From: Rhodoferax sp. OV413
GTDB taxonomy: Bacteria; Pseudomonadota; Gammaproteobacteria; Burkholderiales; Burkholderiaceae_C
Direction: 5' to 3'
NCBI RefSeq assembly: GCF_900104385.1
Contig: NZ_FNJA01000002.1
Coordinates: forward strand, 558,001-622,000
DNA: 64,000 nt
Under the pieces are notes generated by a model, which did no database searches, was not told the origin of the DNA, and saw only the letters and a list, made by a program, of their open reading frames with translations. Positions 1-9,651 of the stretch are shown piece after piece; position 1 is the first letter of the stretch, and each line of letters begins with the position of its first letter. Position numbers and translations under genes: made by a program.

Positions 1-446
<446 letters not shown>

Positions 447-450
447 GCCC

Positions 451-1095
451 ATGAACGCGCTGCCGCTGCTGAGCCAGGGCGACTTCGTGAGTCGCGTGGT
501 GGCGCTGCTGCTGCTGCTGATGTCGGTGGCCAGCTGGGTGGTCATTCTGTGGAAAGGCTGGCTGCTGCGCCGCGCCCGCGTCGATGTGGCGCGCAGCACC
601 GCGGCTTTCTGGCAGGCGCCCAGCGTCGCCGAAGCCCAGCGGCGTTTGGCATCTTTTGACCCTCTGGCGCTGGTCCTGCCTTTGCTTGTAGCTACAAAAA
701 TAGAAGCAAACGGTACCCTGGCTGCGGCCGGTGACCGCTCGCAGCAGCTCACCCGCGTACTGCGCAACGCCTTGCACGCCGTGCTGCACAAGCTGCAGTT
801 CGGCCAGGTGCTGCTGGCCACGGTGGGCTCCACCGCACCGTTTGTCGGCCTGCTGGGCACGGTCTGGGGCATTTACCACGCGTTGGGCGCGATTGCGCTG
901 TCGGGCCAGATCAGCATCGACAAGGTGGCCGGCCCGGTGGGTGAGTCGCTGGTGATGACTGCCGCCGGCTTGGCCGTCGCCATTCCTGCGGTGCTGGCCT
1001 ACAACGTCTATGGCCGCCTGCTGGGCAGCATAGAGGCCGATCTCGAAGGCTTTGCCCGCGATTTGCGCGAGTTGCTGGTGGACCACCCGGCCTAA
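451..1095 (+). CDS. exbB: MotA/TolQ/ExbB family proton channel protein
   Basis: This 214-residue inner-membrane protein is a subunit of the proton-driven motors that energise TonB or TolA. Three hydrophobic helices are visible at about residues 13-39, 122-146 and 163-185, and the second holds the conserved TVGSTAPFVGLLGTVWGI stretch typical of ExbB/TolQ. The next gene encodes its ExbD/TolR partner. No tonB or tolA lies beside it, so ExbB versus TolQ cannot be decided here; a TonB-like gene sits at 21.8 kb. Residues about 67-88, in the variable cytoplasmic loop, are encoded by one copy of the dispersed repeat described separately. The ATG follows the dapB stop by four bases. Confidence 0.9.
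   Translation: MNALPLLSQGDFVSRVVALLLLLMSVASWVVILWKGWLLRRARVDVARSTAAFWQAPSVAEAQRRLASFDPLALVLPLLVATKIEANGTLAAAGDRSQQLTRVLRNALHAVLHKLQFGQVLLATVGSTAPFVGLLGTVWGIYHALGAIALSGQISIDKVAGPVGESLVMTAAGLAVAIPAVLAYNVYGRLLGSIEADLEGFARDLRELLVDHPA
651..711 (-). repeat. dispersed repeat, copy 1 (inside exbB, in frame)
   Basis: Coding copy: GTAGCTACAAAAATAGAAGC and TCTGGCGCTGG match the intergenic copies in reverse orientation. Encodes residues about 67-88 of ExbB. Confidence 0.7.
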
Positions 1096-1099
1096 CACC

Positions 1100-1522
1100 A
1101 TGGCTTTCGGCCGCCTCGAACGCACCAAAGGGCCCGAGCCCATGAGTGACATCAATATGACGCCGCTGGTCGACGTGATGCTGGTGCTGGTGGTGATCTT
1201 CATCCTGACCGCGCCCCTGCTGGCGACTTCGATTCAACTGGACTTGCCCAAGACCGATGCCGCCAAGCCGCAGACCGCGCCGCAGTTCGTCAGCCTGGTG
1301 GTCGACAAGGCGGGCAATGCCTTTCTGGACAACCAGCCGGTGGGCTCCGCCGAGCTGGCCGCCCAGCTTGCCACCATTGCCGAGCACGACCCCGATACCG
1401 AGGTGCAGCTGCGTGCCGACACCACGGTGCCCTATGGCCGGGTGGTCGAAGTCATAGGCGTGGCGCAGAAGGCCGGCCTCAGCCGTATCGGCTTTGTGGC
1501 CGAGCCCGCGGCCAGACCCTAA
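1100..1522 (+). CDS. exbD: ExbD/TolR family biopolymer transport protein
   Basis: This 140-residue single-span protein is the usual partner of ExbB/TolQ. The N-terminus carries the family hallmark [19 protein letters not shown], whose Asp in the PLVDV segment is the proton-carrying residue of the transmembrane helix. The rest is the periplasmic domain, ending in the typical [20 protein letters not shown] segment. An in-frame ATG exists upstream at 1052, but it would overlap exbB by 44 bases and add residues unlike the family. ATG 1100, four bases after the exbB stop, is therefore preferred. The pair probably energises TonB-dependent uptake or the Tol system. Confidence 0.9.
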   Translation: MAFGRLERTKGPEPMSDINMTPLVDVMLVLVVIFILTAPLLATSIQLDLPKTDAAKPQTAPQFVSLVVDKAGNAFLDNQPVGSAELAAQLATIAEHDPDTEVQLRADTTVPYGRVVEVIGVAQKAGLSRIGFVAEPAARP

Positions 1523-1578
1523 AATCAGCCCCTTGCGGTCCATTTCGCCGCCCCGTCTTTTTGCCTCCCCCGTCCGCC

Positions 1579-4236
1579 ATGCTCGAAAAATACAACCATC
1601 TCGAAGTCGAATCCGCAGCCCAAGCCCATTGGACGGCGCGTGACGCCTACCGCGTCACCGAAGACCGGTCGAAGAAGAAGTTCTACGCCTGCTCCATGCT
1701 GCCCTACCCCAGTGGCAAGTTGCATATGGGCCATGTGCGCAACTACACCATCAACGACATGCTGGCGCGCCAGCTGCGCATGCAGGGCTACAACGTGCTG
1801 ATGCCCATGGGCTGGGACGCGTTCGGCCTGCCTGCGGAAAACGCCGCGATAAAGAACGGCGTGCCGCCCGCGCAGTGGACCTTCGACAACATCGCCTACA
1901 TGAAGACCCAGATGCAGGCCATGGGCCTGGCCATCGACTGGAGCCGCGAAGTCGCCACCTGTACGCCCGAATACTACAAGTGGAACCAGTGGCTGTTCCT
2001 GAGGATGCTGGACAAGGGCATTGCCTACCGCAAGACCCAGGTGGTCAACTGGGACCCGGTCGACATGACCGTGCTGGCCAACGAGCAGGTGATCGACGGC
2101 AAGGGCTGGCGTACCGGCGCGGTGGTCGAAAAGCGTGAAATCCCCGGCTACTACCTGAAGATCACCGACTACGCCGAGGAACTGCTGGGCCAGGTCCAGG
2201 ACGACCTGCCCGGCTGGCCCGAGCGCGTCAAGCTGATGCAGGAAAACTGGATCGGCAAAAGCGAAGGCGTGCGCTTCGCCTTCCCGCACAGCATCAAGGA
2301 TGGCAGCGGCCAGCTGATCGACGGCGGCAAGATGTATGTGTTCACCACCCGTGCCGACACCATCATGGGCGTGACCTTCTGCGCGGTGGCGCCCGAGCAC
2401 CCCTTGGCCACGCATGCTGCCAAGACCAATCCCAAGCTGGCGGCCTTCATCGAGTCCTGCAAGCAGGGTGGCACCACCGAGGCCGAGCTGGCGGTGCGCG
2501 AAAAAGAAGGCATGCCTACCGGCCTGCAGGTCACGCATCCGCTGAACGGCCATCCTATCGACGTATGGGTCGGCAACTACGTGTTGATGGGCTATGGCGA
2601 CGGTGCGGTGATGGGCGTGCCCGGCCACGACGAGCGTGATTTCGCCTTCGCCCTGAAATACGATTTGCCTATCGTTCAGGTGGTGCATATTGACCATCTG
2701 CATTACGACTACCACCACTGGAACGACTGGTACGGCGACAAACAGCGCGGCGTCACCATCAACTCCGACAGCTTCAGCGGCCTGAGCTTCCAGGACGCGG
2801 TCAACGCCGTGGCCCATGCGCTGCAGGTCAAGGGCCTGGGCGACAAGAAGACCACCTGGCGGCTGCGCGACTGGGGTGTGAGCCGCCAGCGCTACTGGGG
2901 CACGCCCATTCCCATCATCCACTGTGACGAACACGGCGCGGTGCCGGTGCCCGAAAAGGATTTGCCCGTGGTGCTGCCGCAGGACTGCATCCCCGACGGT
3001 TCCGGCAACCCGCTGAACAAGCATGAAGGCTTCCACGCCGGCGTGGTCTGCCCGATCTGCGGCGCCAAGGCCCGGCGCGAGACCGACACCATGGACACCT
3101 TCGTGGATTCCAGCTGGTATTTCATGCGCTACTGCGACCCGCATAACACCGACAAGATGGTGGCCGAGGGCGCCGACTACTGGATGCCCATGGACCAGTA
3201 CATCGGCGGCATCGAACATGCCATCCTCCACCTGCTGTACGCCCGCTTCTGGACCAAGGTGATGCGCGACCTGGACATGGTCAAGTGCGATGAGCCATTC
3301 AGCAAGCTGCTGACCCAGGGCATGGTGCTGAACGGCGCCTTCTCGCACAAGCCGGCGGCTGGCGGCATCCAGTACCACTGGGAGAGCGAGGTCGACGTGG
3401 TGCGCAACGAGCGCGACCAGATCACCGGCGGCAAGCTGAAGGCCGACGGCACGCCGCTGCACTACGAGCTCACCACCATGAGCAAGAGCAAGAGCAACGG
3501 CGTCGACCCGCAGGACCTGATCGAGCGCTACGGCGCCGACACCGCCCGCCTGTACACCATGTTCACAGCGCCGCCCGAGGCGACGCTGGAATGGAACGAC
3601 GCCTCGGTTGAAGGCAGCTACCGCTTCCTGCGCCGGGTGTGGAACTTCGGCGTCAAGCTCGCTGCTATGGATTCTGCAGCTGCCCGTGCAAGCGTGGCCA
3701 GCGCCAGCAGCTTGAAAGATGTTGAATTCGGCAAGGAAGCCAAGGCCTTGCGCCACGAAGTCCATACCGTGCTCAAGCAGGTGGACTACGACTACCAGCG
3801 CATGCAATACAACACCGTGGTGTCGGGTGGCATGAAGCTGCTGAACGCGCTGGAAGACTTCAAGGCGCTGGACACGCCCGGCGCCCAGGTGGCGCTGATC
3901 GAAGGCTTCGGCATCCTGCTGCGTTGCCTGTACCCGGCCACCCCGCATGTGACCCACGCGCTGTGGACCGAGCTCGGCTACGTGGACCGCTTCGGCGATC
4001 TGCTCGACGCGGCCTGGCCGGTGGTCGACCCGCTGGCCCTGGTGCAGGACGAGATCGAACTGATGCTGCAGGTCAACGGCAAGCTGCGCGGTTCCATCCA
4101 TGTGCCGGCCGCTGCCAGCAAGGCCGAAATCGAAGCCGCGGCCCTGGCCTGCGAAGCCTTTACCAAGGCCGCTGCGGGCGCTGCCCCTAAAAAGATCATC
4201 GTGGTGCCTGGGCGCCTGGTGAACCTGGTGCTGTGA
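1579..4236 (+). CDS. leuS: leucyl-tRNA synthetase
   Basis: This 885-residue class I aminoacyl-tRNA synthetase charges tRNA-Leu in the cytoplasm. The HMGH form of the HIGH motif is at residues 49-52 and the MSKSK loop at 634-638. Between them is the CP1 editing domain, with the [18 protein letters not shown] segment that hydrolyses mischarged tRNA. The start at ATG 1579 ([11 protein letters not shown]) matches the family; the frame is open to a TTG at 1561, but that extension is not expected. Residues around 695-714, between the catalytic core and the anticodon-binding domain, are encoded by a copy of the dispersed repeat. The stop overlaps the lptE start by one base, which suggests translational coupling. 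Confidence 0.97.
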   Translation: MLEKYNHLEVESAAQAHWTARDAYRVTEDRSKKKFYACSMLPYPSGKLHMGHVRNYTINDMLARQLRMQGYNVLMPMGWDAFGLPAENAAIKNGVPPAQWTFDNIAYMKTQMQAMGLAIDWSREVATCTPEYYKWNQWLFLRMLDKGIAYRKTQVVNWDPVDMTVLANEQVIDGKGWRTGAVVEKREIPGYYLKITDYAEELLGQVQDDLPGWPERVKLMQENWIGKSEGVRFAFPHSIKDGSGQLIDGGKMYVFTTRADTIMGVTFCAVAPEHPLATHAAKTNPKLAAFIESCKQGGTTEAELAVREKEGMPTGLQVTHPLNGHPIDVWVGNYVLMGYGDGAVMGVPGHDERDFAFALKYDLPIVQVVHIDHLHYDYHHWNDWYGDKQRGVTINSDSFSGLSFQDAVNAVAHALQVKGLGDKKTTWRLRDWGVSRQRYWGTPIPIIHCDEHGAVPVPEKDLPVVLPQDCIPDGSGNPLNKHEGFHAGVVCPICGAKARRETDTMDTFVDSSWYFMRYCDPHNTDKMVAEGADYWMPMDQYIGGIEHAILHLLYARFWTKVMRDLDMVKCDEPFSKLLTQGMVLNGAFSHKPAAGGIQYHWESEVDVVRNERDQITGGKLKADGTPLHYELTTMSKSKSNGVDPQDLIERYGADTARLYTMFTAPPEATLEWNDASVEGSYRFLRRVWNFGVKLAAMDSAAARASVASASSLKDVEFGKEAKALRHEVHTVLKQVDYDYQRMQYNTVVSGGMKLLNALEDFKALDTPGAQVALIEGFGILLRCLYPATPHVTHALWTELGYVDRFGDLLDAAWPVVDPLALVQDEIELMLQVNGKLRGSIHVPAAASKAEIEAAALACEAFTKAAAGAAPKKIIVVPGRLVNLVL
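3661..3720 (+). repeat. dispersed repeat, copy 2 (inside leuS, in frame)
   Basis: Degenerate coding copy: GCTATGGATTCTGCAGCTGC, then CCAGCGCCAGCAGCTTGAAA matches the consensus order. Confidence 0.6.
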
Positions 4237-4730
4237 TGCGCCGCCGTAATTTTCTGTTCGCCGCCCCCGCATTGGGGCTGACCGCCTGCGGCTTCGCGCT
4301 GCGCCAGGCGCCGACCTTCGCCTTCAGCACCATCTTCGTCCGCGTGGCCGAAGCCTCGGCGCTGGGCAATGAGCTCAAGCGCAACCTCACCGGCAGTGGT
4401 TTGGTTGTCATCACCGATGCGAAACTGATGGACACCGCCCAGGTGGTGCTGGATATCGTTACCGACCAGCGCGAGAAGAGCGCCGCCTCGTTGACCTCGG
4501 CCGGCCAAGTGCGCGAATTCCAGTTGCGCGTGCGCGTCAAGTTCCGCCTGCGCACGCCGCAAGGCAAAGAGTTGATTCCCGACGTGGAACTGCTGCAGCA
4601 GCGCGACATCAGCTATTCCGAAACCCAGGCCCTGGGCAAGGAAGCGGAAGTGGAACTGCTGTACCGCAGCATGCAGACCGACATCGTGCAGCAGATGCTG
4701 CGCCGGCTGGCGGCATTGAAAGAGATCTAG
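4236..4730 (+). CDS. lptE: LPS-assembly lipoprotein LptE
   Basis: This 164-residue outer-membrane lipoprotein (RlpB family) plugs the LptD barrel and helps insert lipopolysaccharide in the outer leaflet. A basic start (MRRRN), a hydrophobic segment and the lipobox L-T-A-C at residues 15-18 are seen, so Cys18 should be lipidated. The rest has the low-complexity-free mixed alpha/beta pattern and the leuS-lptE-holA order typical of proteobacteria. ATG 4236 overlaps the leuS stop in a TGATG arrangement; a GTG at 4233 is possible but less likely. Other Lpt components, LptA and LptB, lie at 53-55 kb in this window. Confidence 0.88.
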   Translation: MRRRNFLFAAPALGLTACGFALRQAPTFAFSTIFVRVAEASALGNELKRNLTGSGLVVITDAKLMDTAQVVLDIVTDQREKSAASLTSAGQVREFQLRVRVKFRLRTPQGKELIPDVELLQQRDISYSETQALGKEAEVELLYRSMQTDIVQQMLRRLAALKEI

Positions 4731-4738
4731 CCCAGGCT

Positions 4739-5800
4739 ATGCAACTTGCCCCCGGCCAGCTTTCGGCGCAGCTCAGCAAGGGCCTGCGCTCCCTCTACAC
4801 CTTGCACGGCGACGAGCCGCTGCTGGTGCAGGAGGCGCTGGACGCGATCCGGGCCACGGCGCGTGGGCAGGGCTATACCGAGCGCACGGTGCACAGCGTG
4901 GCCGGCGCGCATTTCGACTGGAGCGAGGTGCTGGCGGCCGGCGGTTCGCTGAGCTTGTTTGCCGACAAGCAGATCCTGGAGGTTCGCATTCCGTCCGGCA
5001 AGCCGGGCAAGGATGGCAGCGTCGCCTTGCAGCAGCTGGCCCAGCAAGCCGAGGGCAATGCCGACACCCTGACCCTGGTGGTGTTGCCGCGGCTCGACAA
5101 AGTGGCCAAATCGGCCGCCTGGTTTGTGGCGCTGGAGCGCTTTGGCGTGACCATCCAGGTCGAACCGGTGGAGCGCGGCGCCTTGCCGCAGTGGATTGCC
5201 CAGCGCCTGCAGGCCCAGGGCCAGCGCGTCGAAGCCGGGGTCGAAGGCCAGCGCACTTTGCAGTTTTTTGCCGACCGGGTCGAGGGCAACTTGCTGGCCG
5301 CGCACCAGGAAATCCAGAAACTAGCGCTGCTGCATCCACCGGGCGAGCTGCAGTGGGCGCAGGTCGAGTCCGCGGTGCTGAACGTGGCGCGCTACGACGT
5401 GTTCAAGCTGTCCGAATCCGTGCTGGCCGGCCAGCGCCTGCGCACCCAGCGCATGCTCGACGGCCTGCAGGCCGAGGGCGAGGCCGAGGTGCTGGTGCAC
5501 TGGGCTTTGGCCGAAGACATCCGCGCGCTGAAGCGCGTCAAAGACGCGATGGATGCCGGCAAGCCGCTGCCGATGGCGTTGCGCGACAACCGCGTCTGGG
5601 GCGCCAAGGAGCGGCTGTTCGAACGCGTGCTGCCGCGCCTGGCCAGCGCCCAGATCGCCCAGCTGCTGCAGGCCGCGCACCAGGTGGACGGCATCGTCAA
5701 AGGCCTGAAGCAGCCCGACTGGCCGGCCGATCCCTGGCAGGCGCTGCACCGACTGGCCGGCATGCTGTGCCAGGCCTGCATTCCGCAGCCCGGGCGCTAG
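4739..5800 (+). CDS. holA: DNA polymerase III subunit delta
   Basis: HolA is the delta subunit of the clamp loader that opens the beta clamp during replication. The 353-residue product is close to the usual length. It has the early segment L-H-G-D-E-P-L-L-V-Q-E-A that replaces the nucleotide-binding loop in this AAA+-like subunit, and the late segment with the pattern R-Q-P-D-W-P-D-P-W related to the collar domain (seen as KQPDWPADPW). It follows lptE with eight bases between stop and start, as in many gammaproteobacteria and betaproteobacteria. The neighbouring proA begins 29 bases downstream. Confidence 0.92.
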   Translation: MQLAPGQLSAQLSKGLRSLYTLHGDEPLLVQEALDAIRATARGQGYTERTVHSVAGAHFDWSEVLAAGGSLSLFADKQILEVRIPSGKPGKDGSVALQQLAQQAEGNADTLTLVVLPRLDKVAKSAAWFVALERFGVTIQVEPVERGALPQWIAQRLQAQGQRVEAGVEGQRTLQFFADRVEGNLLAAHQEIQKLALLHPPGELQWAQVESAVLNVARYDVFKLSESVLAGQRLRTQRMLDGLQAEGEAEVLVHWALAEDIRALKRVKDAMDAGKPLPMALRDNRVWGAKERLFERVLPRLASAQIAQLLQAAHQVDGIVKGLKQPDWPADPWQALHRLAGMLCQACIPQPGR

Positions 5801-5829
5801 GTTTTTGCCGCCCGTGACAAAATACGGGC

Positions 5830-7122
5830 ATGAACGCTCTGAACATCGCCGAATACGCCCAGACTCTGGGTTTGCAAGCAAAAGTGGCTTCTGCGCATAT
5901 GGCACGTGCGTCAACAGCTACTAAAAATATAGCTTTACGCAGCCTGGCCCGGCTGCTGCGCGAGAGCATCGCGCCGTTGCAGATAGAGAACGCCAAAGAC
6001 CTGGACCGGGCGCGCGCCGCCGGCCTGGCCGCACCCATGGTGGACCGGCTCAAGCTCAGCCCGCAGACGCTGGAAACCTGTGCCCAGGGCTGTGAGCAGC
6101 TGGCCGCCATGCCGGACAGCATTGGCGAGATCATTGGCTTGCAGCAGCAGCCCAGCGGCATCCGTGTCGGCCAGATGCGCGTGCCGATTGGCGTGTTCGG
6201 CATGATTTTCGAAAGCCGCCCGAATGTGACCATCGAGGCCGCCAGCCTGTCGATTAAGAGCGGCAATGCCTGCATACTGCGTGGCGGCTCCGAGGCGATC
6301 GAGTCCAACAAGGCCCTGGCCCTGCTGGTGCAGCAAGCCCTGGTCGAGGCCGGCTTGCCCGCCGACGCGGTGCAGCTGGTGCAGACCACCGACCGCGAAG
6401 TCGTCGGCCAGCTGATCGCCATGCCCCAGTATGTGGACGTGATCATCCCGCGCGGCGGCAAGAGCCTGATCGAGCGCATCAGCCGCGACGCCAAGGTGCC
6501 GGTGATCAAGCACCTGGACGGCAACTGCCATGTGTATGTGGACGACCCCTGCGACATCGCCATGGCCGTCACCGTGGCTGACAACGCCAAGACCCAGAAG
6601 TACAGCCCCTGCAACGCGGCCGAAGGCCTGCTGGTGGCGCGCGGCGTGGCGGCCGAGTTCCTGCCGCTGATTGGCGCCATCTACGCCGCCAAAGGTGTGG
6701 AAATGCGGTGTGATCCGGCTGCAGTGCAGATACTGTCTGCGCATGAAGCTACCAAAGATATAGCAAATATCGTATTGGCAAGCGAGCAGGACTGGTTCGA
6801 GGAATACCTGGCGCCCGTCATCAGCATCAAGATTGTTGAAGGTGTGGATGAGGCGATTGCCCACATCAACAAGTATTCGTCCCACCATACCGACGCCATC
6901 CTGACGCGCGACCACATGCATGCCCAGCAGTTCCTGCGCGAGGTGGATTCGGCCAGCGTGATGGTGAATGCCAGCACCCGCTTTGCCGACGGCTTCGAGT
7001 TCGGCTTAGGCGCGGAAATCGGCATCAGCACCGACAAGTTCCACGCGCGCGGCCCGGTCGGGCTGGCGGGGCTGACCTCGCTGAAATACGTGGTGCTGGG
7101 CCAGGGCGAAGTGCGCGGTTAA
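5830..7122 (+). CDS. proA: gamma-glutamyl phosphate reductase
   Basis: ProA reduces gamma-glutamyl phosphate with NADPH to glutamate semialdehyde in proline synthesis. The 430-residue protein is slightly longer than the usual 415-420. It belongs to the aldehyde dehydrogenase fold. The catalytic Cys is Cys261 in the segment [13 protein letters not shown], and the C-terminal [21 protein letters not shown] signature is present. Two copies of the dispersed repeat lie in frame, one coding for residues about 17-37 near the N-terminus and one for residues about 294-314 just before the loop ahead of the C-terminal domain. The second may account for the extra length. No proB is in the window. Confidence 0.96.
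   Translation: MNALNIAEYAQTLGLQAKVASAHMARASTATKNIALRSLARLLRESIAPLQIENAKDLDRARAAGLAAPMVDRLKLSPQTLETCAQGCEQLAAMPDSIGEIIGLQQQPSGIRVGQMRVPIGVFGMIFESRPNVTIEAASLSIKSGNACILRGGSEAIESNKALALLVQQALVEAGLPADAVQLVQTTDREVVGQLIAMPQYVDVIIPRGGKSLIERISRDAKVPVIKHLDGNCHVYVDDPCDIAMAVTVADNAKTQKYSPCNAAEGLLVARGVAAEFLPLIGAIYAAKGVEMRCDPAAVQILSAHEATKDIANIVLASEQDWFEEYLAPVISIKIVEGVDEAIAHINKYSSHHTDAILTRDHMHAQQFLREVDSASVMVNASTRFADGFEFGLGAEIGISTDKFHARGPVGLAGLTSLKYVVLGQGEVRG
5879..5939 (-). repeat. dispersed repeat, copy 3 (5' part of proA, in frame)
   Basis: GTGGCTTCTGCGCATATGGC and CAGCTACTAAAAATATAGC match the intergenic copies in reverse orientation. Confidence 0.8.
6711..6769 (-). repeat. dispersed repeat, copy 4 (middle of proA, in frame)
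   Basis: CAGATACTGTCTGCGCATG and GCTACCAAAGATATAGC match the consensus in reverse orientation. Confidence 0.75.
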
Positions 7123-7135
7123 ACCGCGCGGGCGA

Positions 7136-8014
7136 TTACAGGTCGCCTACCTTGTCGCTTGGGTACTTGAACGAGTCCTTGAGCATGTAGGGCATGGGCA
7201 GGTCCAGATTGACATTCTTGGGCGGAATGGGGTGCTGAAACCACTTGGCGTACAACGCATTGATTTCGCCGCTGAGGATGATGCGGCGCATTTCCTGGTC
7301 CACCAGTTTTTTGAATGGCGCATCGTCCTTGGGCAGGATGATGGCGTAGGGCTCGATGCTCAGGGCTTTGCCGATCAGCATGAAGTCTTCGGGCTTGGGC
7401 GCAGTGGCGCGCAAGCCCGACAGCAGTACATCGTCCATGGCAAAGGCAGAAGCCTGGCCGGCGACCACCATCGAAAAAGCCTGGGCATGGTCTGCCGCTT
7501 CGACGATTTTCAGGCCCAGTAATTTGTCGTTGTTGACGCGGCCCAGGGACTTGATATTGGTGGTGCCTTTGGTGGACACCACGGTATGGCCATTGAGTTG
7601 TTCGATGGACCGTATTTGGGAATCGGTGCGAACCAAAAAGCGGGAGCTGGAAATGTAGTGTGGAATGGTGAAGTCGACCAGCTTGCGCCGTTCCGCATTG
7701 TTGGTGGTCGAGCCACATTCCATCGAGGCCTGCCCTTCTGCGACGGCTTTCATGCGTGTATCGGGCGTGACCAGCAGGTATTTGACGGTCAGCTTGGGCA
7801 GCTTCAGCTCGCGCTTGATGGCGTCGGCCAGTTTCAAGCACAGGTCCACCGCATAGCCCATGGGACGGCCGTCGGCGTCCACGTACGAGAAGGGAATCGA
7901 GGCATTGCGGTGCGCCAAGGTGATCTCGCCGCTGCTGCGGATGGTGTCCAGGGTATCGGCCGAGGCCGATAGGGCAGTGAGGCAGGCGCAGAACAACAGA
8001 CTGGTAGATTTCAT
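7136..8014 (-). CDS. periplasmic amino-acid binding protein (GltI-type), orphan
   Basis: This 292-residue protein is a type 3 extracellular solute-binding protein of polar amino-acid ABC importers, most like glutamate/aspartate binding proteins. A signal peptide covers residues 1-19 (cleavage after A-S-A). The mature part has the family features: DTIRSSGEITLAHR at the start, then GYAVDLCLKLADAI and AERRKLVDFTIPHY. The start at 8014 (MKSTSLLF) gives a normal signal peptide; an upstream in-frame start at 8095 would bury it. No permease or ATPase gene is adjacent, so it must use components encoded elsewhere or have another role. It converges on proA, with 13 bases between the two stops. Confidence 0.88.
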   Translation of the reverse strand: MKSTSLLFCACLTALSASADTLDTIRSSGEITLAHRNASIPFSYVDADGRPMGYAVDLCLKLADAIKRELKLPKLTVKYLLVTPDTRMKAVAEGQASMECGSTTNNAERRKLVDFTIPHYISSSRFLVRTDSQIRSIEQLNGHTVVSTKGTTNIKSLGRVNNDKLLGLKIVEAADHAQAFSMVVAGQASAFAMDDVLLSGLRATAPKPEDFMLIGKALSIEPYAIILPKDDAPFKKLVDQEMRRIILSGEINALYAKWFQHPIPPKNVNLDLPMPYMLKDSFKYPSDKVGDL

Positions 8015-8219
8015 GGTCAAGGGCTTGGTGGCAAACAGGTAGGCGATGATCCGCCGACTCGGCAAAGTCAGGCAGCGATATTGCGCACATTCCATGCCAA
8101 TTTCTTTGGGCGGGCCTGCTATTTCGGCATGACGCGGTGTTCCAGGCCCTGGCGGCGGCGCCGGGCAGGGCGATCTGCCAAGTTCCTACAATGCGGTTAT
8201 ATCTTTCAAAGAAAACCCC

Positions 8220-9503
8220 ATGGTTCCCCATCTCATTACCGCGCTCACCGGCCCGATCAACGAACTGGAACAGCGCATTCTCGACTCCATGCCGGCCATT
8301 GAGCGCTGGTTCCGGCTGGAGTGGATGGAGCACACGCCGCCGTTTTACTGCGCGGTGGACATCCGCAATGCAGGCTTCAAGCTGGCCCCGGTCGATACCA
8401 ACCTGTTTCCCGGCGGCTGGAACAACCTGACGCCGCAGATGTTGCCGCTGGCCGTGCAATCGGCCATGGCCGCGATTGAAAAGATCTGCCCCGAGGCCAA
8501 GAACCTGCTGCTGATCTCGGAAAACGACACCCGCAGCACCTTCTACTTGTCCAACGTGGCGCAACTGCAGCGCATCTTCCACATGGCGGGCTTGAACGTG
8601 CGGATCGGCTCGGTCAACCCCGACATCAAGGAAACCACGGTCGTCAACCTGCCGAATGGCGAACAGGTGACGCTGGAGCCGGTGATCCGCAGCAAGCGCC
8701 GCCTGGGCTTGAAGGATTTTGACCCCTGCACGATTCTGCTGAACAACGACTTGTCGGCTGGCGCGCCTGGCATTCTGGAAGAGCTGCATGAGCAGTACCT
8801 GTTGCCGCCGCTGCATGCGGGCTGGTCGGTGCGGCGCAAAAGCACCCATTTCCGCAACTACGAAGAGCTGGCCAAGCGCCTGGGCAAGCTGCTGGGCATC
8901 GACCCCTGGCTGATCAACCCGATGTTCAACCAGTGCGGTGCGGTCGACATGGCCCAGGGCCAGGGCATGGAATGCCTGAACACCAATGTGGATGCGCTGC
9001 TGGGCAAGATCCGCCGCAAATACAAGGAATACGGCATCAACGAGAAGCCGTTTGTCATCGTCAAATCCGACAGCGGTTCGCGCAATATGGGCATCATGAC
9101 GGTGCGCGACGTGAAAGACCTGGCGGTGCTGCACCACCGGGCCAAAACCCAGCAGGACAACGTACCCGCGCAGGACATCATCATCCAGGAAGGCGTGCTG
9201 ACCAACGAGCGCATCAACGACGCCGTGGCTGAGCCGGTGGTCTACATGATGGACCGCTATGTGGTGGGCGGCTTCTACCGCATCCACGCCGAGCGCGGCG
9301 TGGACGAAAACCTCAGCGCCCCTGGCTCCAGCTATGTGCCGCTGGCATTTGCCGAGAGCGCGCACCTGCCCCAGGTGGGTATGCGTCCGGGCGCCAGCGC
9401 GCCCAACCGCTTCTACATGTACGGCGTGGTGGGGCGTTTGGCCATGGCCGCGGCCAGCTACGAGCTGGAAGCCACCGATCCGGATGCAGAAACTTACGAT
9501 TGA
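8220..9503 (+). CDS. gshA: glutamate--cysteine ligase (proteobacterial GshA family)
   Basis: This 427-residue enzyme makes gamma-glutamylcysteine, the first step of glutathione synthesis. It belongs to the distinct GshA family first recognised in Acidithiobacillus and common in betaproteobacteria, not to the E. coli-type enzyme. Recognisable segments include NAGFKLAPVDTNLFPGGWNN near residues 41-61, FVIVKSDSGSRNMGIMTV in the middle, which looks like an ATP-grasp lysine/glycine loop, and PNRFYMYGVVGRLA near the C-terminus. The second enzyme, GshB, is encoded 21 kb away at 30.2 kb instead of next door. Its upstream region is shared with the divergent binding-protein gene. Confidence 0.9.
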   Translation: MVPHLITALTGPINELEQRILDSMPAIERWFRLEWMEHTPPFYCAVDIRNAGFKLAPVDTNLFPGGWNNLTPQMLPLAVQSAMAAIEKICPEAKNLLLISENDTRSTFYLSNVAQLQRIFHMAGLNVRIGSVNPDIKETTVVNLPNGEQVTLEPVIRSKRRLGLKDFDPCTILLNNDLSAGAPGILEELHEQYLLPPLHAGWSVRRKSTHFRNYEELAKRLGKLLGIDPWLINPMFNQCGAVDMAQGQGMECLNTNVDALLGKIRRKYKEYGINEKPFVIVKSDSGSRNMGIMTVRDVKDLAVLHHRAKTQQDNVPAQDIIIQEGVLTNERINDAVAEPVVYMMDRYVVGGFYRIHAERGVDENLSAPGSSYVPLAFAESAHLPQVGMRPGASAPNRFYMYGVVGRLAMAAASYELEATDPDAETYD

Positions 9504-9517
9504 AGACGATGGTGTGT

Positions 9518-9551
9518 CAGTTGCTGCACTGCAACATTTATTTTTTCTAGA
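9518..9551 (+). terminator. possible weak terminator after gshA
   Basis: Just after the gshA stop, GTTGC and GCAAC form a five-base-pair stem around a six-base loop, followed by an A/T run with six T in a row. The stem is short, so the call is tentative. The remaining bases to the kup start hold a palindrome CCTGCGC/GCGCAGG at 9560-9573 and no other gene. Confidence 0.35.
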
Positions 9552-9651
9552 GGCTTCATCCTGCGCGCGCAGGGGTATGTGAAGCGCAAAATACCCATCC
9601 CAAAGTTTATGGAACCCCGCCGACCCTTTTAGGGGTCATCTGGACGGGGCC

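Noticed and set aside
451-1522. Full Tol-Pal cluster around the ExbB/ExbD pair
   Set aside because: No tolA, tolB or pal lies nearby, so the Tol name is not supported.
1525-4272. A 915-codon open frame antisense to leuS
   Set aside because: It lies wholly opposite leuS, has a His/Gln/Val-rich composition typical of the reverse of a GC-rich gene, and has no recognisable domain.
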